From Epiperipatus broadwayi (Eukaryota > Onychophora > Udeonychophora > Euonychophora > Peripatidae): DNA of 64,000 bases. Shown here piece after piece: positions 34,323-47,056 of the stretch; within the stretch, counting starts at the first letter, position 1; each line of letters opens with the position of its first letter. The DNA is taken from NCBI GenBank assembly GCA_028023455.1, contig JAQFVV010000022.1, positions 11,057,100 to 11,121,099 on the forward strand, in the 5' to 3' direction. A program made the position numbers and the translations under genes. Under the pieces are notes generated by a model. That model was not told where the DNA came from and made no database searches. It saw only the letters and a program-made list of their open reading frames with translations.

Positions 34323-35191
34323 CAGGGATGCCCAACCCATAGCTCGCGAGTCACATGTGGCTCGCATAACTGTTTAATGTGGCTCGAATTGCACTCTTCA
34401 AAAAAATTGATAAAATATTTTATGTTCCTTGATGCCACATGCACACACTAAAAAATAAACATTTTTACAATACAAACAATAACGATATGCAGTGTCAGGT
34501 TTCACATTAAATAAAATATATTTTTCCTGTAATTGTAATTTATATGTATGTTACCAAATTTTTAATAAATAAAATGTATTTACATTTTTTTTTCTTTTTA
34601 ACATATTACACCATTTTTTTTTTTTTTGCTGTACACGTTTCGTTTGGTGCTATATATATATTGTGTTTAGTGCTCTTGTATATATTGTTGTTTTTATCGA
34701 GAAAGATCCTTGTAGACGTTTGGTTTGGTGCTGTATATATATTGTGTTTAGTGCTGGAAATAGTTTTTATCGAGATAGATCCATGTACACGTATATATTT
34801 TGCTGTATATATCGATGTTTAGTGCTGTAAACAGTTGTTTTTATCCGTGTACACGTATATATTTTGCTGTATATATATTGATGTTTAGTACTGTAAATAG
34901 TTGTTTTTATCGAGATAGATTCGTGTACACATATATATTTTGCTGTATATATTGATGTTTTCATCGAGAAAGATCCGTGTACACATTATTTTGGCCACAT
35001 TAGAAACGGCGGATTGATACCAATGTGAATAGGCCGCCCCCCCCCCCCACCTATCTCCCTACATTGCAGGTTTAGTACCCAAGTACCATGTTTATAAATG
35101 TAATATGAAAAATGTAATATATAATTGTGGCTCCCCAAATTTTTTTAAATTCTCAACTGGCTCGCGTCAAGTTAAAGGTTGGGCATCACTG
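34323..35191. mobile_element. Non-autonomous hAT transposon
   Basis: The terminal inverted repeats are CAGGGATGCCCAACCCA at the left and, on the complement of the right, CAGTGATGCCCAACCTT. A perfect 8-bp target duplication ACCTAAAC (34315-34322, 35192-35199) is diagnostic of hAT. Subterminal GGCTCGC words repeat at both ends. The interior has no transposase. 34660-34985 is an irregular minisatellite of words such as TGTACACGTATATATTTTGC and ATCGAGATAGATCCGTG. The open stretch at 34544-34822 is just this repeat. Confidence 0.9.
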
Positions 35192-35291
35192 ACCTAAACA
35201 TTCACAGTAAAATATAGTAATCAATATCTCTCACTGCTGTCAAGGCAACCTTCACACCTTTTAATAGCAAGAATGGAAATCCATTCTTACT

Positions 35292-35981
35292 ACTACTACT
35301 AATAATATCTCAGGGTTATGATTAATTGTAAATAGGAGTAATAAGTCTAACAATATTTATCTTTGGTTAGTGTATTGAATCTAAGTTTTCATATTGCATA
35401 AGTCAAATTTAAAATTATCTCAGGGTTTAAAATACTTAGTACAGTAAATAAGATACTTAAAATTTTAATCTTCAATTATAAATCTTTATTACTGATATAG
35501 CTAAATAACAAAGGATATTTTATTGCATTTAATTCATATCTTAATTAACTAAGCATTAATGTTTAAATTGTAAATGAGTATTAGAAATAAATATAAATAA
35601 TTATTATTACTAAGCACATTGCACCTTTAAATAAAACATACTAATAAGAAAACCATGTGACCCTATTTATTTACTAGATAGATGATGAATATTAAAATAA
35701 TGAAAGACGAAAACCAGGTAATTTAACAATTGTAAAATCAATTTATTAACAAAGAAAATATAAAATGAAAGGCAAGACTAATAATTTAAGTTCTCATCAC
35801 TCAAGATAAATAACATCTCATAATGTTACTTAGGGAAGCTTGATCTAGATTTTCTTTATATTAATAATTGTAAAGATGTATCTCCACATGTGTTGTAAGA
35901 AGGTTGTTAAGCAAAAGATAAAATAAACTTGAGCATTATAATAATCATTAATAAAAAAAAATGAAACTGTGTTTTACTAAA
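35292..35981. other. AT-rich spacer
   Basis: No feature recognised. It ends in ACTGTGTTTTACTAAA (35966-35981), the left copy of the target duplication of the next element. Confidence 0.5.
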
Positions 35982-36199
35982 ATTAGTCAAAATAAGAGTC
36001 ATAGATCAATTCATAGATCACATGACCCTATCTCTTAAGCTTGTAAGTTATAGACAGTGAGGATTGCCAATTCCTCTACAAGCTTTATGATAAATGCTTA
36101 GCCAGAGCCAGCACTTAAAATATCTCTGGCAGAGATATTTTAAGTGCTGGCTCTGTCTAAGCATTTATCATAAAGCTTGTAGAGGAATTGGCAATCCTC
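35982..36199. mobile_element. Family A fold-back element with ribozyme deleted
   Basis: Flanked by ACTGTGTTTTACTAAA (35966-35981 and 36200-36215), a perfect direct repeat of 16 bp, of which the first five bases may belong to the element. The left arm reads AATAAGAGTCATAGATC.., GAGGATTGCCAATTCCTC, TAAATGCTTAGCCAGAGCC; the right arm is its inverted copy up to AATTGGCAATCCTC. The centre, ATATCTCTGGCAGAGATAT, replaces the hammerhead, so only sequence downstream of the ribozyme is duplicated. Confidence 0.85.
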
Positions 36200-36215
36200 A
36201 CTGTGTTTTACTAAA

Positions 36216-38171
36216 TCTCTGTAAAATAGTTTGTTTTTCTTTAGGTATCTAGCTGATATAAACTTCGTTATTCCTTAAAACAAACAGTATCCACTTATCC
36301 TACTATGATATAATATTCTAAAGATTGGTCTTATTTGTCTAATTTTTTATAGGTACAAGTGGCAGTACATAAGATGCTCAACTGAATTAACATTTATAAA
36401 TCAAAGATTATAATGTGTGTTGTTAGGAGCATTCTCTGCTAAGCAAGAATATTATTTCTGTAAGTTTTGTTACCACACACAATTCATTATACAAAATATT
36501 TTTCATATGAACTTTAACATACCTGTATTAATAAACAAGGCCGTTCTTATATTCATTTTGTACATATGTTTGTTATCTTCTAGCTATTCTTTACAACAAT
36601 ATAGACTTTCTTGAGATCAATAAAACATATGAAAGGTATAAAATATTATATTTTAATTATAAATAATAATTATTATTAATTAACAATCTGCCTTCAAAAT
36701 ACATTTGATACACACATACATACCTCAGCTATTTATGCTAAATTATAATAATGCAATTTAGATATACTACCTATGTAATTGTTTTATTCTTGCTTTCTTT
36801 TTGTGGTAACTTTTATTTAAGCAAAACAACTATACATAATGATAAATGAACATAAATGATAAATAAGCATGTATCCCCTGTAATTTTAAAGTTCACTTAA
36901 AGTCTTTTTAAAAGTTCCGATATTTTATTCTGGCATGGTCTTTCAAATAGTTTTCAAGTAATTAAAATCCTTAGGCATTTTAATTGTGAAATCCCAATGA
37001 ATTGGAGCAAAACTTAATTCTTATGGAACAATAGACAATAACAAAATTTTAACTTTTGAATCAAATCCATTAATAATGAGTTTAAAAATATTTAAGAAAA
37101 TCATAAGTCATTTTCTTTATTTTGTTATATGTCGATCACAGTATTTTCCTGGGAAGTGACATTCATTAATTTTAGCATTTCTTAAAAAATTATTTATAGA
37201 GAGACATTTCATCAGTTTTAAAATCTATTCAACAATAAGTATCCAATATGTAGGTGTCTATCTAAAAACTTTTAAGTTAACCCTAGTAAATGTAGTATCA
37301 GCAGCAGATAAATGAAGTCTTAGCATTCCAAAATAGTTTAAATATAGCGTTCCAAAGTAGTTGTAAAATTTTAATTTCAATACATTTTTTAAATTTCATT
37401 TTGTTAATGCACTCTAAGATGATGAATATCTTCACATGTTTTGATTATTCATTTGGACAGTTTAGAGAGGTGTGCATTTTGCCACACAAGGCAAATGTTT
37501 GTCAGGTTCACTCGGTCATTATCATAGTTCAAGATGTCTAGGTGGCTGAATTTGAATCCAGGCTTTATGCAGTTTTTACATAGGTAGTGAGCAATGACAG
37601 AAAAATATTTCTCTCAGGTAGGTATATTTATAGATTATAGTCACATGACCAGTTCCATCACCATTTCACTGAAATTTTCTCACTCAGTATTTTATATGAA
37701 AATTTGTCCACTATTGCTAAGATATGAAATGCTGGAAGATGAGTTTTGAATAAATTTTAACGCCCAGTACAATGAAACCATTTTAAAATTACAAATCATA
37801 TTTTAAAATATATTTTAAATAAAGTATTATATCTTTTAATAAAAATTAATATACACATTATAATGTTAAAATAAGGATATACATTACAGATATTAAAATA
37901 AATCATTTTGTTTTATTTACTGGTCTTATTGTAAATTGCATTTTATTACAAAGAATAATTTTACCTAAATATTTTAAATATTACTTCTTTAAATTTAAAT
38001 ATGTCAAAGAAATGTAAACATTCATACACGCACATACATATTCAAATACTACACTAAAAGTTTATCACTTGAAGATAGTTGTTAATATTATGCATGCAAG
38101 AAGTATTACTTTACTGATTCTATTTTAATTAATTTATCCATATATTGACAGTATTGTGTATTTTTATCAAT
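36216..38171. other. AT-rich spacer
   Basis: No coding sequence, RNA or repeat recognised in about 2 kb. The 65-codon open stretch at 36417 has no support. Confidence 0.45.
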
Positions 38172-40583
38172 GTAACCCCTTGAGACCGAAAACCGCTTTT
38201 TTCCGCATTAAAAAAAGTTTGCAATTTCGACCGCAATAGCGTGCAAACCGTATACGTCACAGTTACGCTTTTTTTTTCTTTCTCTCCGCCATTTTTCTAT
38301 CTTTTTGTACGTCTAAAATTTTTTTCTGTGCGATGAAAATTAGATTTTTTATAGCAATTTTTGTAAAGTACATTATTAAAATTTTGTAAATTTTTTTTAT
38401 CTTTCTAGATTTTATCAACAGATAAAAAAAATATACAGAGAAAACAATTATTTTCGCCGCTAAACGTAATTATGATTCTAACGAACTTTTCTGTTGATGT
38501 GTTTGATTTTGAGGTTTCGTATTCCCCATTACCCGTAAGTATTCAACATTCATCATCTCTCCCACTGATATATAATAATTGCTTGTAATTCCTTTGGGTT
38601 ATTTATTTTATTTTATTTACTGTTTTTATACATTTCATTGTAGATAAGTTTTTATTCATTTTATAGCATACTTTGCTATTATGGTTTGCTATGTAATAAT
38701 GCATAATTTAGCTCACCCTTACCCTCATGATATTCCAATAATATAGTAATTATTTTTTACATGCATAACTTAGAATTTACTACGTTTTTATTCATTTCAT
38801 TGTAGATAACTTTTTATTCATTTTATAGCATACTTTGCAGATAACTTTTTATTCATTTGATAGCATACTTTGCTATTATGGTTTCCTATGTAATAATGCA
38901 TAATTTAGCTCACCCTTACCCTGATATTCCAATAATGTAGTAATTATTTTTTACATGCATAACTTAGAATTTACTACGTTTTTATTCATTTCATTGTAGA
39001 TAACTTTTTATTCATTTTATAGCATACTTTGCAGATAAGTTTTTATTCATTTTATAGCATACTTTGCTATTATGGTTTCCTATGTAATAATGCATAATTT
39101 AGCTCACCCTTACCCTCATGATATTCCAATAATGTAGTAATTATTTTTTACATGCATAACTTAGAATTTACTACATTTTTATTCGTTTCATTATAGATAA
39201 CTTTTTATTCATTTGATAGCATACTTTGCTATTATGGTTTCCTATGTAATAATGCATAATTTAGCTCACCCTTACCCTCATGATATTCCAATAATGTAGT
39301 AATTATTTTTTACATGCATAACTTAGAATTTACTACATTTTTATTCGTTTCATTATAGATAACTTTTTATTCATTTGATAGCATACTTTGCTATTATGGT
39401 TTCCTATGTAATAATGCATAATTTAGCTCACCCTTACCCTCATGATATTCCAATAATGTAGTAATTATTTTTTACATGCATAACTTAGAATTTACTACGT
39501 TTTTATTCATTTCATTGTAGATAACTTTTTATTCATTTTATAGCATACTTTGCAGATAAGTTTTTATTCATTTTATAGCATACTTTGCTATTATGGTTTG
39601 CTATGTAATAATGCATAATTTAGCTCACCCTTACCCTCATGATATTCCAATAATGTAGTAATTATTTTTTACATGCATAACTTAGAATTTACTACATTTT
39701 TATTCGTTTCATTATAGATAACTTTTTATTCATTTGATAGCATACTTTGCTATTATGGTTTCCTATGTAATAATGCATAATTTAGCTCACCCTTACCCTC
39801 ATGATATTCCAATAATGTAGTAATTATTTTTTACATGCATAACTTAGAATTTACTACGTTTTTATTCATTTCATTGTAGATAACTTTTTATTCATTTTAT
39901 AGCATACTTTGCAGATAACTTTTTATTCATTTTATAGCATACTTTGCTATCATGGTTTCCTATGTAATAATGCATAATTTAGCCCATGATTTTTCAATAA
40001 TATAGTAATTATTTTTTATCCCCATAACTTACACTTTACTAAAGTTATTACTGTTATTTTTTTTTTGATCCACACTAAAACCTTGCATTTCTAATCCACA
40101 CAAAACCTTGCATTTCTAATAGATATCCCGCATAGAGGGCCTAGAAAAACAACTGCTTGCAAAAATAGAACATACAGGGTGTCAAGCAGAAAAACGAAAT
40201 TGAAATGGTCACCTTTTGCCACATTACACCAACAATCTGTAACTCAGGTAGGTCATGTTATATATTATTTTTTTCTGCATTTTATGACGAATGTGATGAA
40301 GCTGTCTATGAAATTGTCATTTTAGGCTATACCTTTCAAAATTGAGAGTTTGTGAACCAATGTAAAAATAAAGATTTTAAAAATGTGAAAAATATCATTT
40401 TTTTAAAATTATTTTTTGTGGTAATGACTACTTTATCAGCTTTATAACATTCTTTCATATTTGCACTTTATAAAAATGTATATATATATATTTATTTATT
40501 GTAATAAATTAGACATTTTATTTAAAATTGTAGGTCCTGTAATTTTTTTTGGGAATTAAAAATGGCCGTTCAGGTCTCCTTAA
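38172..40583. mobile_element. Possible piggyBac-like non-autonomous element
   Basis: The left edge reads GTAACCCCTTGAGACCGAAA and the complement of the right edge reads TTAAGGAGACCTGAAC. These resemble degraded piggyBac-type ends (TTAA, C-rich start, GAGACC). GC-richer unique DNA at 38190-38290 and 38450-38540 flanks a minisatellite. A short frame, ATGATTCTAACGAACTTTTC onward (38472), runs to a splice-donor-like CCCGTAAGT. The end match is weak, so treat this as a hypothesis. Confidence 0.35.
38590..40015 (+). repeat. Minisatellite with 162- and 197-bp units
   Basis: The anchor GCTCACCCTTACCCT recurs at 38711, 38908, 39102, 39264, 39426, 39623 and 39785, and a decayed copy lies at 39982. Spacings are 197, 194, 162, 162, 197, 162 and 197 bp. 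The two unit types differ by a 35-bp internal duplication (AGATAACTTTTTATTCATTT..). Units are nearly identical, implying recent amplification or homogenisation. Confidence 0.92.
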
Positions 40584-40829
40584 AAGCTAACTTTATGTGC
40601 ATGTGTGTTTATAATTAAATATAAAATTGCGATTTTTAAATTTGCTACAAGTATTTTAAAATACTATTAAAAAAAAATTATGGGCGGACATATTGGAGTT
40701 TTTAAAAAATTATAAGATAACAATCTATAATGTTAATATTCCCTTAGTAATAATAGTATTAGAAATAATAATAATAGTTTAGTAATAATAACAAGCCAAT
40801 AATAGTTTTTTTATTTAGGAATTACATTG

Positions 40830-41240
40830 TCAAAGATGGTAACCAACCAAAATGTATGAGTGCTGAACTGAGTTCAGACCCATATGACTATATAAGCTAA
40901 TGGACTTGGATTGAAAACATTAAGGTGTTTTCAGCTTGAGACTCATAGTTTTGTAGTTAAGTGGAGATAAAAGGTGGCTGCTGGAGGGTTGCATTAGATC
41001 CTAAGATCTAGGTGCAGTGTTCTCAGATCCAAAGCTCCTCATTGACGAAGGCCACAAGCTAGAAACTAGTCTGGGGATATTGGATGAGTAGGCACTAGAT
41101 GGGGATTTTATGCACAAGCTTTCTGGTATTTATTGATTACTCTAGCTTGCTGTGTGTGGCAATACGTATAGTGAGTTTTGCCTGTTTTAACAACAGTTAT
41201 ACACAAGCATAAGAAGTGGTGGTTATGTGATGTTTATTAT
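40830..41240 (+). mobile_element. Family B element, single sense monomer
   Basis: In order: AATGTATGAGTGCTGAACTG, AGTTTTGTAGTTAAGTGGAG, AAAAGGTGGCTGCTGGAGGG, the hammerhead, GATGAGTAGGCACTAGATGG, GTGAGTTTTGCCTGTTTTAA and GTTATGTGATGTTTA. The same order occurs on the minus strand of 61806-62400. This is therefore about one complete unit without an inverted arm. Its exact edges and target duplication are uncertain. Confidence 0.75.
41035..41078 (+). ncRNA. Hammerhead ribozyme relic, family B
   Basis: Stem I CTCCTCA with TGGGGAT, stem II GGC-CACAA-GCT, then GAAAC-TA-GTC. The core reads TTGACGA (41042-41048), with U for the essential C, so it is probably dead. Confidence 0.7.
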
Positions 41241-42073
41241 ACTGCCCTACAAGGAAAGTGCATTTGATTAAAATAATAACACTTATTTTTAACAATTTGT
41301 TCATCAACACACATATTTATGTACAATATATTATATATAAGATATAGATAGATTTGCATCTCATAAATTGTTTTATTATTAAATAATGATTTAAATATAT
41401 GTTCTTTCAAGAGATTTGTAATAAATCCTCTTTATTTTTGTTATTAAATTTTGTTGTTAAGGATTCAGGAAGTCCAGTCATTTTTAAATTAGTTTTTGAT
41501 ATTTTTTTTTGTCAGGTATATTGATCAAAAATATATTTTGATTTACATGTTTTAATTAAGAAGAAAATAATAAAAATTTACCATTTAATTCTTCAATCAA
41601 TTTAGCTGAAGAAATTAATTTCATAATAATAATAATAACTTCTTCAACTAAATTAATTGGATACTGGGCAGTTATTCTGCCAAGAAAACAATAGAAGCTT
41701 TTAACATATTAAAAGGTAATTATTCTGCCAATTTTATTGTATAAATATGAGATATTGTCTGTATCAATATTAACATAAAAGCAATGGAAAAATATTATTT
41801 GAGAATATTCTTTAATATTCGGAAAATATAATAATAATATCATAAACTTTTTTATTGTGATAATAGGCATATATTTCTTGGATTGGGTATGTGTAATATA
41901 TATGAAAAGTGGCAAACTTAATGAAATATTTTATAATGAATTTGATCATGGCTTTCATGACAGATACAACCCCCATTTATTTTACAAGATATATTAAAGA
42001 GATACAATATTGATTATTTTCCTTAGATAAATATAACAGGATCACATGGCACTATCTATAAGGGACTTTCAAC
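41241..42073. other. AT-rich spacer
   Basis: No recognisable feature. A short GATTCAGGAAGT at 41462 looks like a retroviral-type protease DSG motif, but nothing supports it. Confidence 0.45.
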
Positions 42074-42088
42074 AAATACTTATCTGAT

Positions 42089-42323
42089 CGTTAAACATCA
42101 CATGATCACTATTCTTCATGCTTACACAAACTGTTTACACAAATGCAAAACTCTCCATACAATAGTGCCACTCAGTGCAAGCCAGAGTAATCAATGGATG
42201 CAGGAAGGTTTGCTGGATGAGTAGGCACTAGATAAAGATTTTATGCATAGATCTTCCTGCATCCATTGATTACTCTGGCTTGCACTGAATGGTGCTACTG
42301 TATGGAGAGTTTTGCCTCTGTAT
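42089..42323. mobile_element. Family B fold-back element, ribozyme deleted
   Basis: The arms, about 42140-42205 (GCAAAACTCTCCATAC.. to ..ATGCAGGAAG) and 42246-42313, are inverted copies. The centre is only GCTGGATGAGTAGGCACTAG. The left end retains AACATCACATGATCAC. Flanks AAATACTTATCTGAT (42074-42088) and AAATACTCATCTATT (42324-42338) match at 13 of 15 positions, a decayed target duplication. Confidence 0.8.
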
Positions 42324-42794
42324 AAATACTCATCTATTTAGATCCCTTATGATTTTTTTCTTTACCTAAAAATAAAGGAATTACTGAAAGGACGACATTT
42401 TGATGATATTCAGGACATCAAAAGTAATATGAGGACAGTCTTGATGTTCATTCCAGAAAAAAAATCAAAATTGCTTTGAAGAAAGTGTTAACATCAGTGC
42501 ATAGCTTCCCTAGAACAATACTTTGAAGGTGACTGTAGTGATATTCAGCAGTGAGATATGTAGTACTTTTTCTAGAAGGAGTTTGTGAACTATATGTTTA
42601 TTATAAATAATTTCATACAATTTTTTATTTTAATACATTTCATATCATTGCATTTTTTTTATACCCGGTCATTTTATGACTTCATTCTTCTCGGTCACAA
42701 TTAAAATTAAAAATAACTTAAATTTTTAATTCATTGTATATTTTTCCAAGAATGAACTATAATAAAATCAATAATGAATTTTAAGCATATATAT

Positions 42795-43400
42795 TGTACC
42801 TACTGAAGTTTGAGATGAGTTTCAATGTGTGATAAAATATCAGTCATAAATTTTTTCTTTCTTTCTTGTGTGATTTTGATGGTGGATATCTTAACCTATG
42901 AAGCATTGAACCGTGTTGCTATGTCAATGATAATATTGATGTAAAAAAAATTGTTTATTATTGATTGTATTGTATAAGATTGTGAATTGACTTTGTTCAT
43001 TTTAAAATGGATATGCGAATAATAAAGCATGTAGTTTGGATACAATAATTGTTCTTATATGTATTTTTGTTACTGCATTCACAATAATAAATTACAAACT
43101 ACAACTAAACGTCTAATGTCTCAAATATATTTTATTTTATTTGTATGATATTGTACTGGAAATATATATATGAAAATATATTTCCGGTGTAGTATAATGA
43201 GAATGTATTATAAATTGTTTAATTTGTGTTAGAATGAAAGAATGGTATTTGTATTATGAAATATAAATGTTTGTTGTATATAATAATTCTACAAGATTTA
43301 TTTTCTTTGTTGTATAATAAAATTTTTATTTATGGAACGCTGGCTAGAATTTAATAGTGTGAATGAAAGGTATTGCTTACAGTTACTATGACATCAATGG
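42795..43400 (+). mobile_element. Solo LTR of the Ty3/gypsy-like element
   Basis: It begins TGTACCTACTGAAGTTTGAG and is similar over about 590 bp to the 3' LTR starting at 59155 (there interrupted by a LINE and resuming near 60990). Shared words include GGTGGATATCTTAA, AATAATAAAGCAT and TCTAATGTCTCA. No gag or pol sequence adjoins it. The right edge is uncertain because similarity fades after AAAGGTATTGCT. Confidence 0.7.
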
Positions 43401-46400
43401 AAAAAGATATAAATAGAATTGAAGAGAAAAAGCTAGCTTTCTCTACTTCAATAGAAGCAAATCTAAGTTACTTATGATTTTTTTTTTAATTTATTTTTAA
43501 AAGTATATGATTGTGAAATGGGATAGAATGATGGGCTGAAAGCAATAATGTTCATCCATTGATCGGCCAGGGTTGTCGAATTTGTGAGAAATGACGATTT
43601 ATTGAAATACGGAAATTAATTTTTAGCATTTCGAAACCATAGGAGCATTTCTTTGTTTTAAAAACAGATATTACCTATTTTTCAATGATGGGATCTAAAT
43701 GTTAGCAATAGAAAAATGTGCACAAAGATTATGTTCATCTACTGATATAATTTTATGAGCTTGATGTATAGTTTATATTGAAGCTATGCATATATATACA
43801 ATTATACCATTCATTGTGCTAAGACCCTAAGTCAACCATAGTGAATGTATGTTTCTTTTCTTAAAATAAATTATCATCTGCACAAATAGTTATATAAGTT
43901 AAAGAGGGAAATTGTTTAAAGAAAAAAAAAGATCAATGAAATAAAATATACAAAATTTAAAATTTTTATTTGTAACTATCTTTAAAATATGGCAGAAATA
44001 GATAAGAAATTATCTTATTAAACAGAATCCATTAGGAGGGAATTTAATTAGATAAAATAATCGATAATAGGGAAAAATTTAAAACAATGGGCATTATTTG
44101 CTACTAATGAGTAGACTAAAATGGAATTGAAAAAGGGTATAAATAAAGAACTTGTCTTTTGTTTTCGGTCTTATGCTTACTATAGTCTTGCTGAAAAATA
44201 GTTTTTTTTTTTATTCAGAATTTTCCGAAAGACGTTTGCTGACAAATTTACAAGAGAATTAACGGAGAAAGTTGTGCTGTACTTTCTTCAAGCAATAGTC
44301 TTTCTTTCTGTTTAGCATATATATATCTATAAATTACGAAATGTGCTACTCTACAAAAATGCGAGAATAATTTTTTTTGCCTTTGCTCTCCCACCCGTTC
44401 CTGAGACCGGAGTTGTAGCCATGTGAGCCAGACAGAGAACTAAAGTGCCTGCCCTACATTCATGACCAATGCCCACCCTGTTAAATAAAGTTCTTTCAAT
44501 GGAAAATATGAAATAAACATCAAGACTCAAAAAGGACTGCCATACATCAACGATTCCCATTTTCACACCAGTCTTCTAGTTACCGGTAACTATTTCATGA
44601 TTTGAAATATGTGTTGTCTTTCCTCAATGTAAATTTAAATATCTACTTTGTTATTCTATTTATCTATATTTATATAATTTTGAAATCTACATGTTTGCGT
44701 CTTATAAAATTATATTTCATCAATTGCTGTTTTTTCTCTTTTTAAAAATATTGTAATGGGTGGTGGTTTATTACGTATAATGGCGGAGATAATTCTTATT
44801 AATTTAATTGAAAATGTGTCACTTAACTTTCCGCCATTATGCACCTGTAATTAAGAATTTATTTTTTATATATATTTTATTTAGAAAGAGAGAAAGCAAA
44901 TCGCAGAAAGTGAAAGTCCCATTTTTAGAATTAATATTTAAATTGCTAAAATTCTATTAGTAACTATAAGGGATTCTATGTTAAATTTTAAAATAAAGAA
45001 AAAGAGGAAGATCCCGACCGATATCTTTATTATTTTTTTTTATCAATGGGTTATAAATGTACAATCCTATTTTAAAGAGCGTAAAATAAACGTTCGCCTT
45101 TATTCTTTAGAAATAAGAGTGTACATGACAGTATATATGAACATTTTATAAATACCTATTGGTTCTGTGGGTAGATAGGTTAAACTTTAACTAAATCAGT
45201 AAAATATCTGCCCACTTATGTTAGTGATCAAAATTTTATAAAAGGAAAAGTCACTTATTTCTCTGGGGATTTTCAATGGAGGTTGAGCTTTCGTAATGTA
45301 TTATATTTACATTTTGCTGAGGGGTTCTTTTTTTAAATTTAAAAGTCATTTGACTGTATTTATATGGTATCATGCACTGGGTGATCTGTGGGCGACTCAG
45401 CATGTATAGTGTTTCTCTTTTACCAAGTCTGCTTAAGCTGATATACCTACATATGGATCTCCATGAGAATAAATAAAAATTCTGGATCTCATCTATTTCA
45501 GTGTACGTAAATGGACATTAGCTATAAAACTCCATATCTGAATCCGGTTCACACGGTTAGTGAATGGATCCCATTTTTCTCTAACCCAGTTTAGATATGC
45601 AGTGCTATCCAGTCTTGTATTAGCTAATTGCTGCTATGTCTCGAGACTCTCATCCCACAATATGCTATCACCTTAGGACACAATATTGTAATATTGTATA
45701 TTTGTTTTTGAAATCTTTTTCAAAATATTATTGAAGTGTTTCAATCATAGCTGGAAGTTTCTGTTGGGGTCACTTTAATTTTTTATTAGTCATTAGTAGA
45801 GGACTGTAATTTAAACATGTCCAAATGTGTTTGGTTGGGTTACCATGTGATCTCTCCATAGAGTTAATGAATTATCTCTCTCTCTCTTGGAATATATGTA
45901 ACCTGCTCATTGGCTGGAAATATTTTTAAACAAAATTTATAATATAAACTTTGTCTCTCAATATCATTACATAAAAAGGGATTTTCGAATGTATCAGTAT
46001 ATGGTTGCAGGGAAATAGCCTGCAGCTCAATCAATAAAACCTTGTAGAATCCTGCTAGCATAACTAATAAAGGTTTCTTTTGTTTGTCATTCACTATAAT
46101 TAAAATTCTGTAGTATTGTTTTGTTTTTCTTAGTGTGACACACACACATATATAAACCTGATCATTATATGTAGCTACTTGTTAAAATTCATTTTGGGGT
46201 TTCATATCTCCCTGACCACTGGGCATACATTAAGATTAAATTTTAGTGAGGCTTGGGGAGTACTTAGTAGCAATCTGGAGGAGTAGGTGAGGTTTGAACC
46301 CCCTCTACCTGCATCTTTAGGTTAGATTAAAGCAGCTCTACTTTTCATACCATTACAATATACCAGATAAAAATGGGTTCAATTTCTGTAGCATTGGCAT

Positions 46401-46864
46401 AGATGAAACTAGCATCTGTTCACTTGTAATGTTTTATGAATTGATTACTTGCTAAACGAAAGGATATCTATATTGTATCATCGTGTATAAAAATTAATGT
46501 TTGCATACTTTTAATCTTATATAGATCAAATATTTTCTAAATGAAAAGATAATTTGGATATTTGGAAAATATTGGAATTAACAAAATATGCTTGAATCTT
46601 GTAGCTTTTTATAATAGATCTACTTTCTCTGGAATAACAAAATAATTTAAAAAAATAAACACTGGAAATGTGGTACTATTTTTGAAATGGCATATTTAAA
46701 GATTATAACTCTGGTTGTTTGCTATATATTTTTTCTCTTCATTTAAATTATATAATATTTATTGATAGAAATATTAGTATAATTTTAGGTTAAGTAATAA
46801 TCTATTTACATACCTAATTGTAAGAGAGTTATGTCTTCTTAAGTTTGAATTTATATCTTGCAGA
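43401..46864. other. Unassigned region
   Basis: Mostly AT-rich. 44380-44500 is GC-richer, and its complement ends CAAAGGCAAAAAAAATTATT, perhaps a short retroposon 3' end on the minus strand. 44772-44850 holds a small inverted pair around ATAATGGCGGA and TCCGCCATTAT. 45360-45680 is less AT-rich without a clear frame. Confidence 0.4.
45864..46145 (-). CDS. Unrecognised 93-codon open frame
   Basis: The translation (MCVTLRKTKQYYRILI.., ..YTDTFENPFLCNDIERQ.., ..CLKIFPANEQVTYIPRE) shows no domain, signal peptide or motif I know. The sequence is less AT-rich than its surroundings and continues into DNA of similar composition to about 45370, so it could be a remnant of a retroelement or host exon. 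It has no supported start or neighbour. Confidence 0.15.
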   Translation of the reverse strand: MCVTLRKTKQYYRILIIVNDKQKKPLLVMLAGFYKVLLIELQAISLQPYTDTFENPFLCNDIERQSLYYKFCLKIFPANEQVTYIPREREIIH

Positions 46865-46874
46865 ATAGTAATTA

Positions 46875-47046
46875 AAACAGGAAAAACTCTCCATACAATA
46901 GTACCACTCAGTGCAAGCCATTACTCTGATTTGCACTGTGTGGCACTACTGAATGGAGAGTTTTGCCTGTTTTAACAGCTTGAGCAAGCATAAGAAATGG
47001 TGATCATGTGATGTGTAGTGGTTTAATACCAATCCTGCCTAATAGC
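46875..47046. mobile_element. Family B fold-back element, short form
   Basis: The inverted arms TTAAAACAGG-AAAACTCTCC.. (from 46873) and ..GGAGAGTTTTGCCTGTTTTAA (to 46967) enclose almost nothing, followed by the family B tail GATCATGTGATG and TGGTTTAATACCAATCCTGC. The 10-bp target duplication ATAGTAATTA lies at 46865-46874 and 47047-47056. Confidence 0.8.
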
Positions 47047-47056
47047 ATAGTAATTA

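Larger units (their letters stand above)
33501..35291 (+). repeat. Tandem 357-bp repeat, interrupted by a SINE and a hAT element
   Basis: Units start at TAGATTCCAACC (33501, 33939 and 34296). The spacing from the second to the third is 357 bp. The first unit is longer because it contains a SINE. The third is split by a hAT-like insertion at 34323-35191 and stops near 35291 in TACTACTAC. Shared text includes CATTCACAGTAAAATATAG and GTCAAGGCAACCTTCACACC. No hammerhead or coding potential is seen. Confidence 0.85.

Noticed and set aside
34544-34964. Open frames on both strands rich in Tyr, Ile and Thr
   Set aside because: They are translations of the TGTACACGTATATATTTTGC-type minisatellite inside the hAT element.
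38590-40015. Regular repeats considered as a CRISPR array
   Set aside because: Units are 162-197 bp and identical throughout with no unique spacers, in a eukaryotic genome; this is a minisatellite.
41455-41500. GATTCAGGAAGT read as a protease DSG motif
   Set aside because: A single short match without flanking protease or polymerase sequence is expected by chance.
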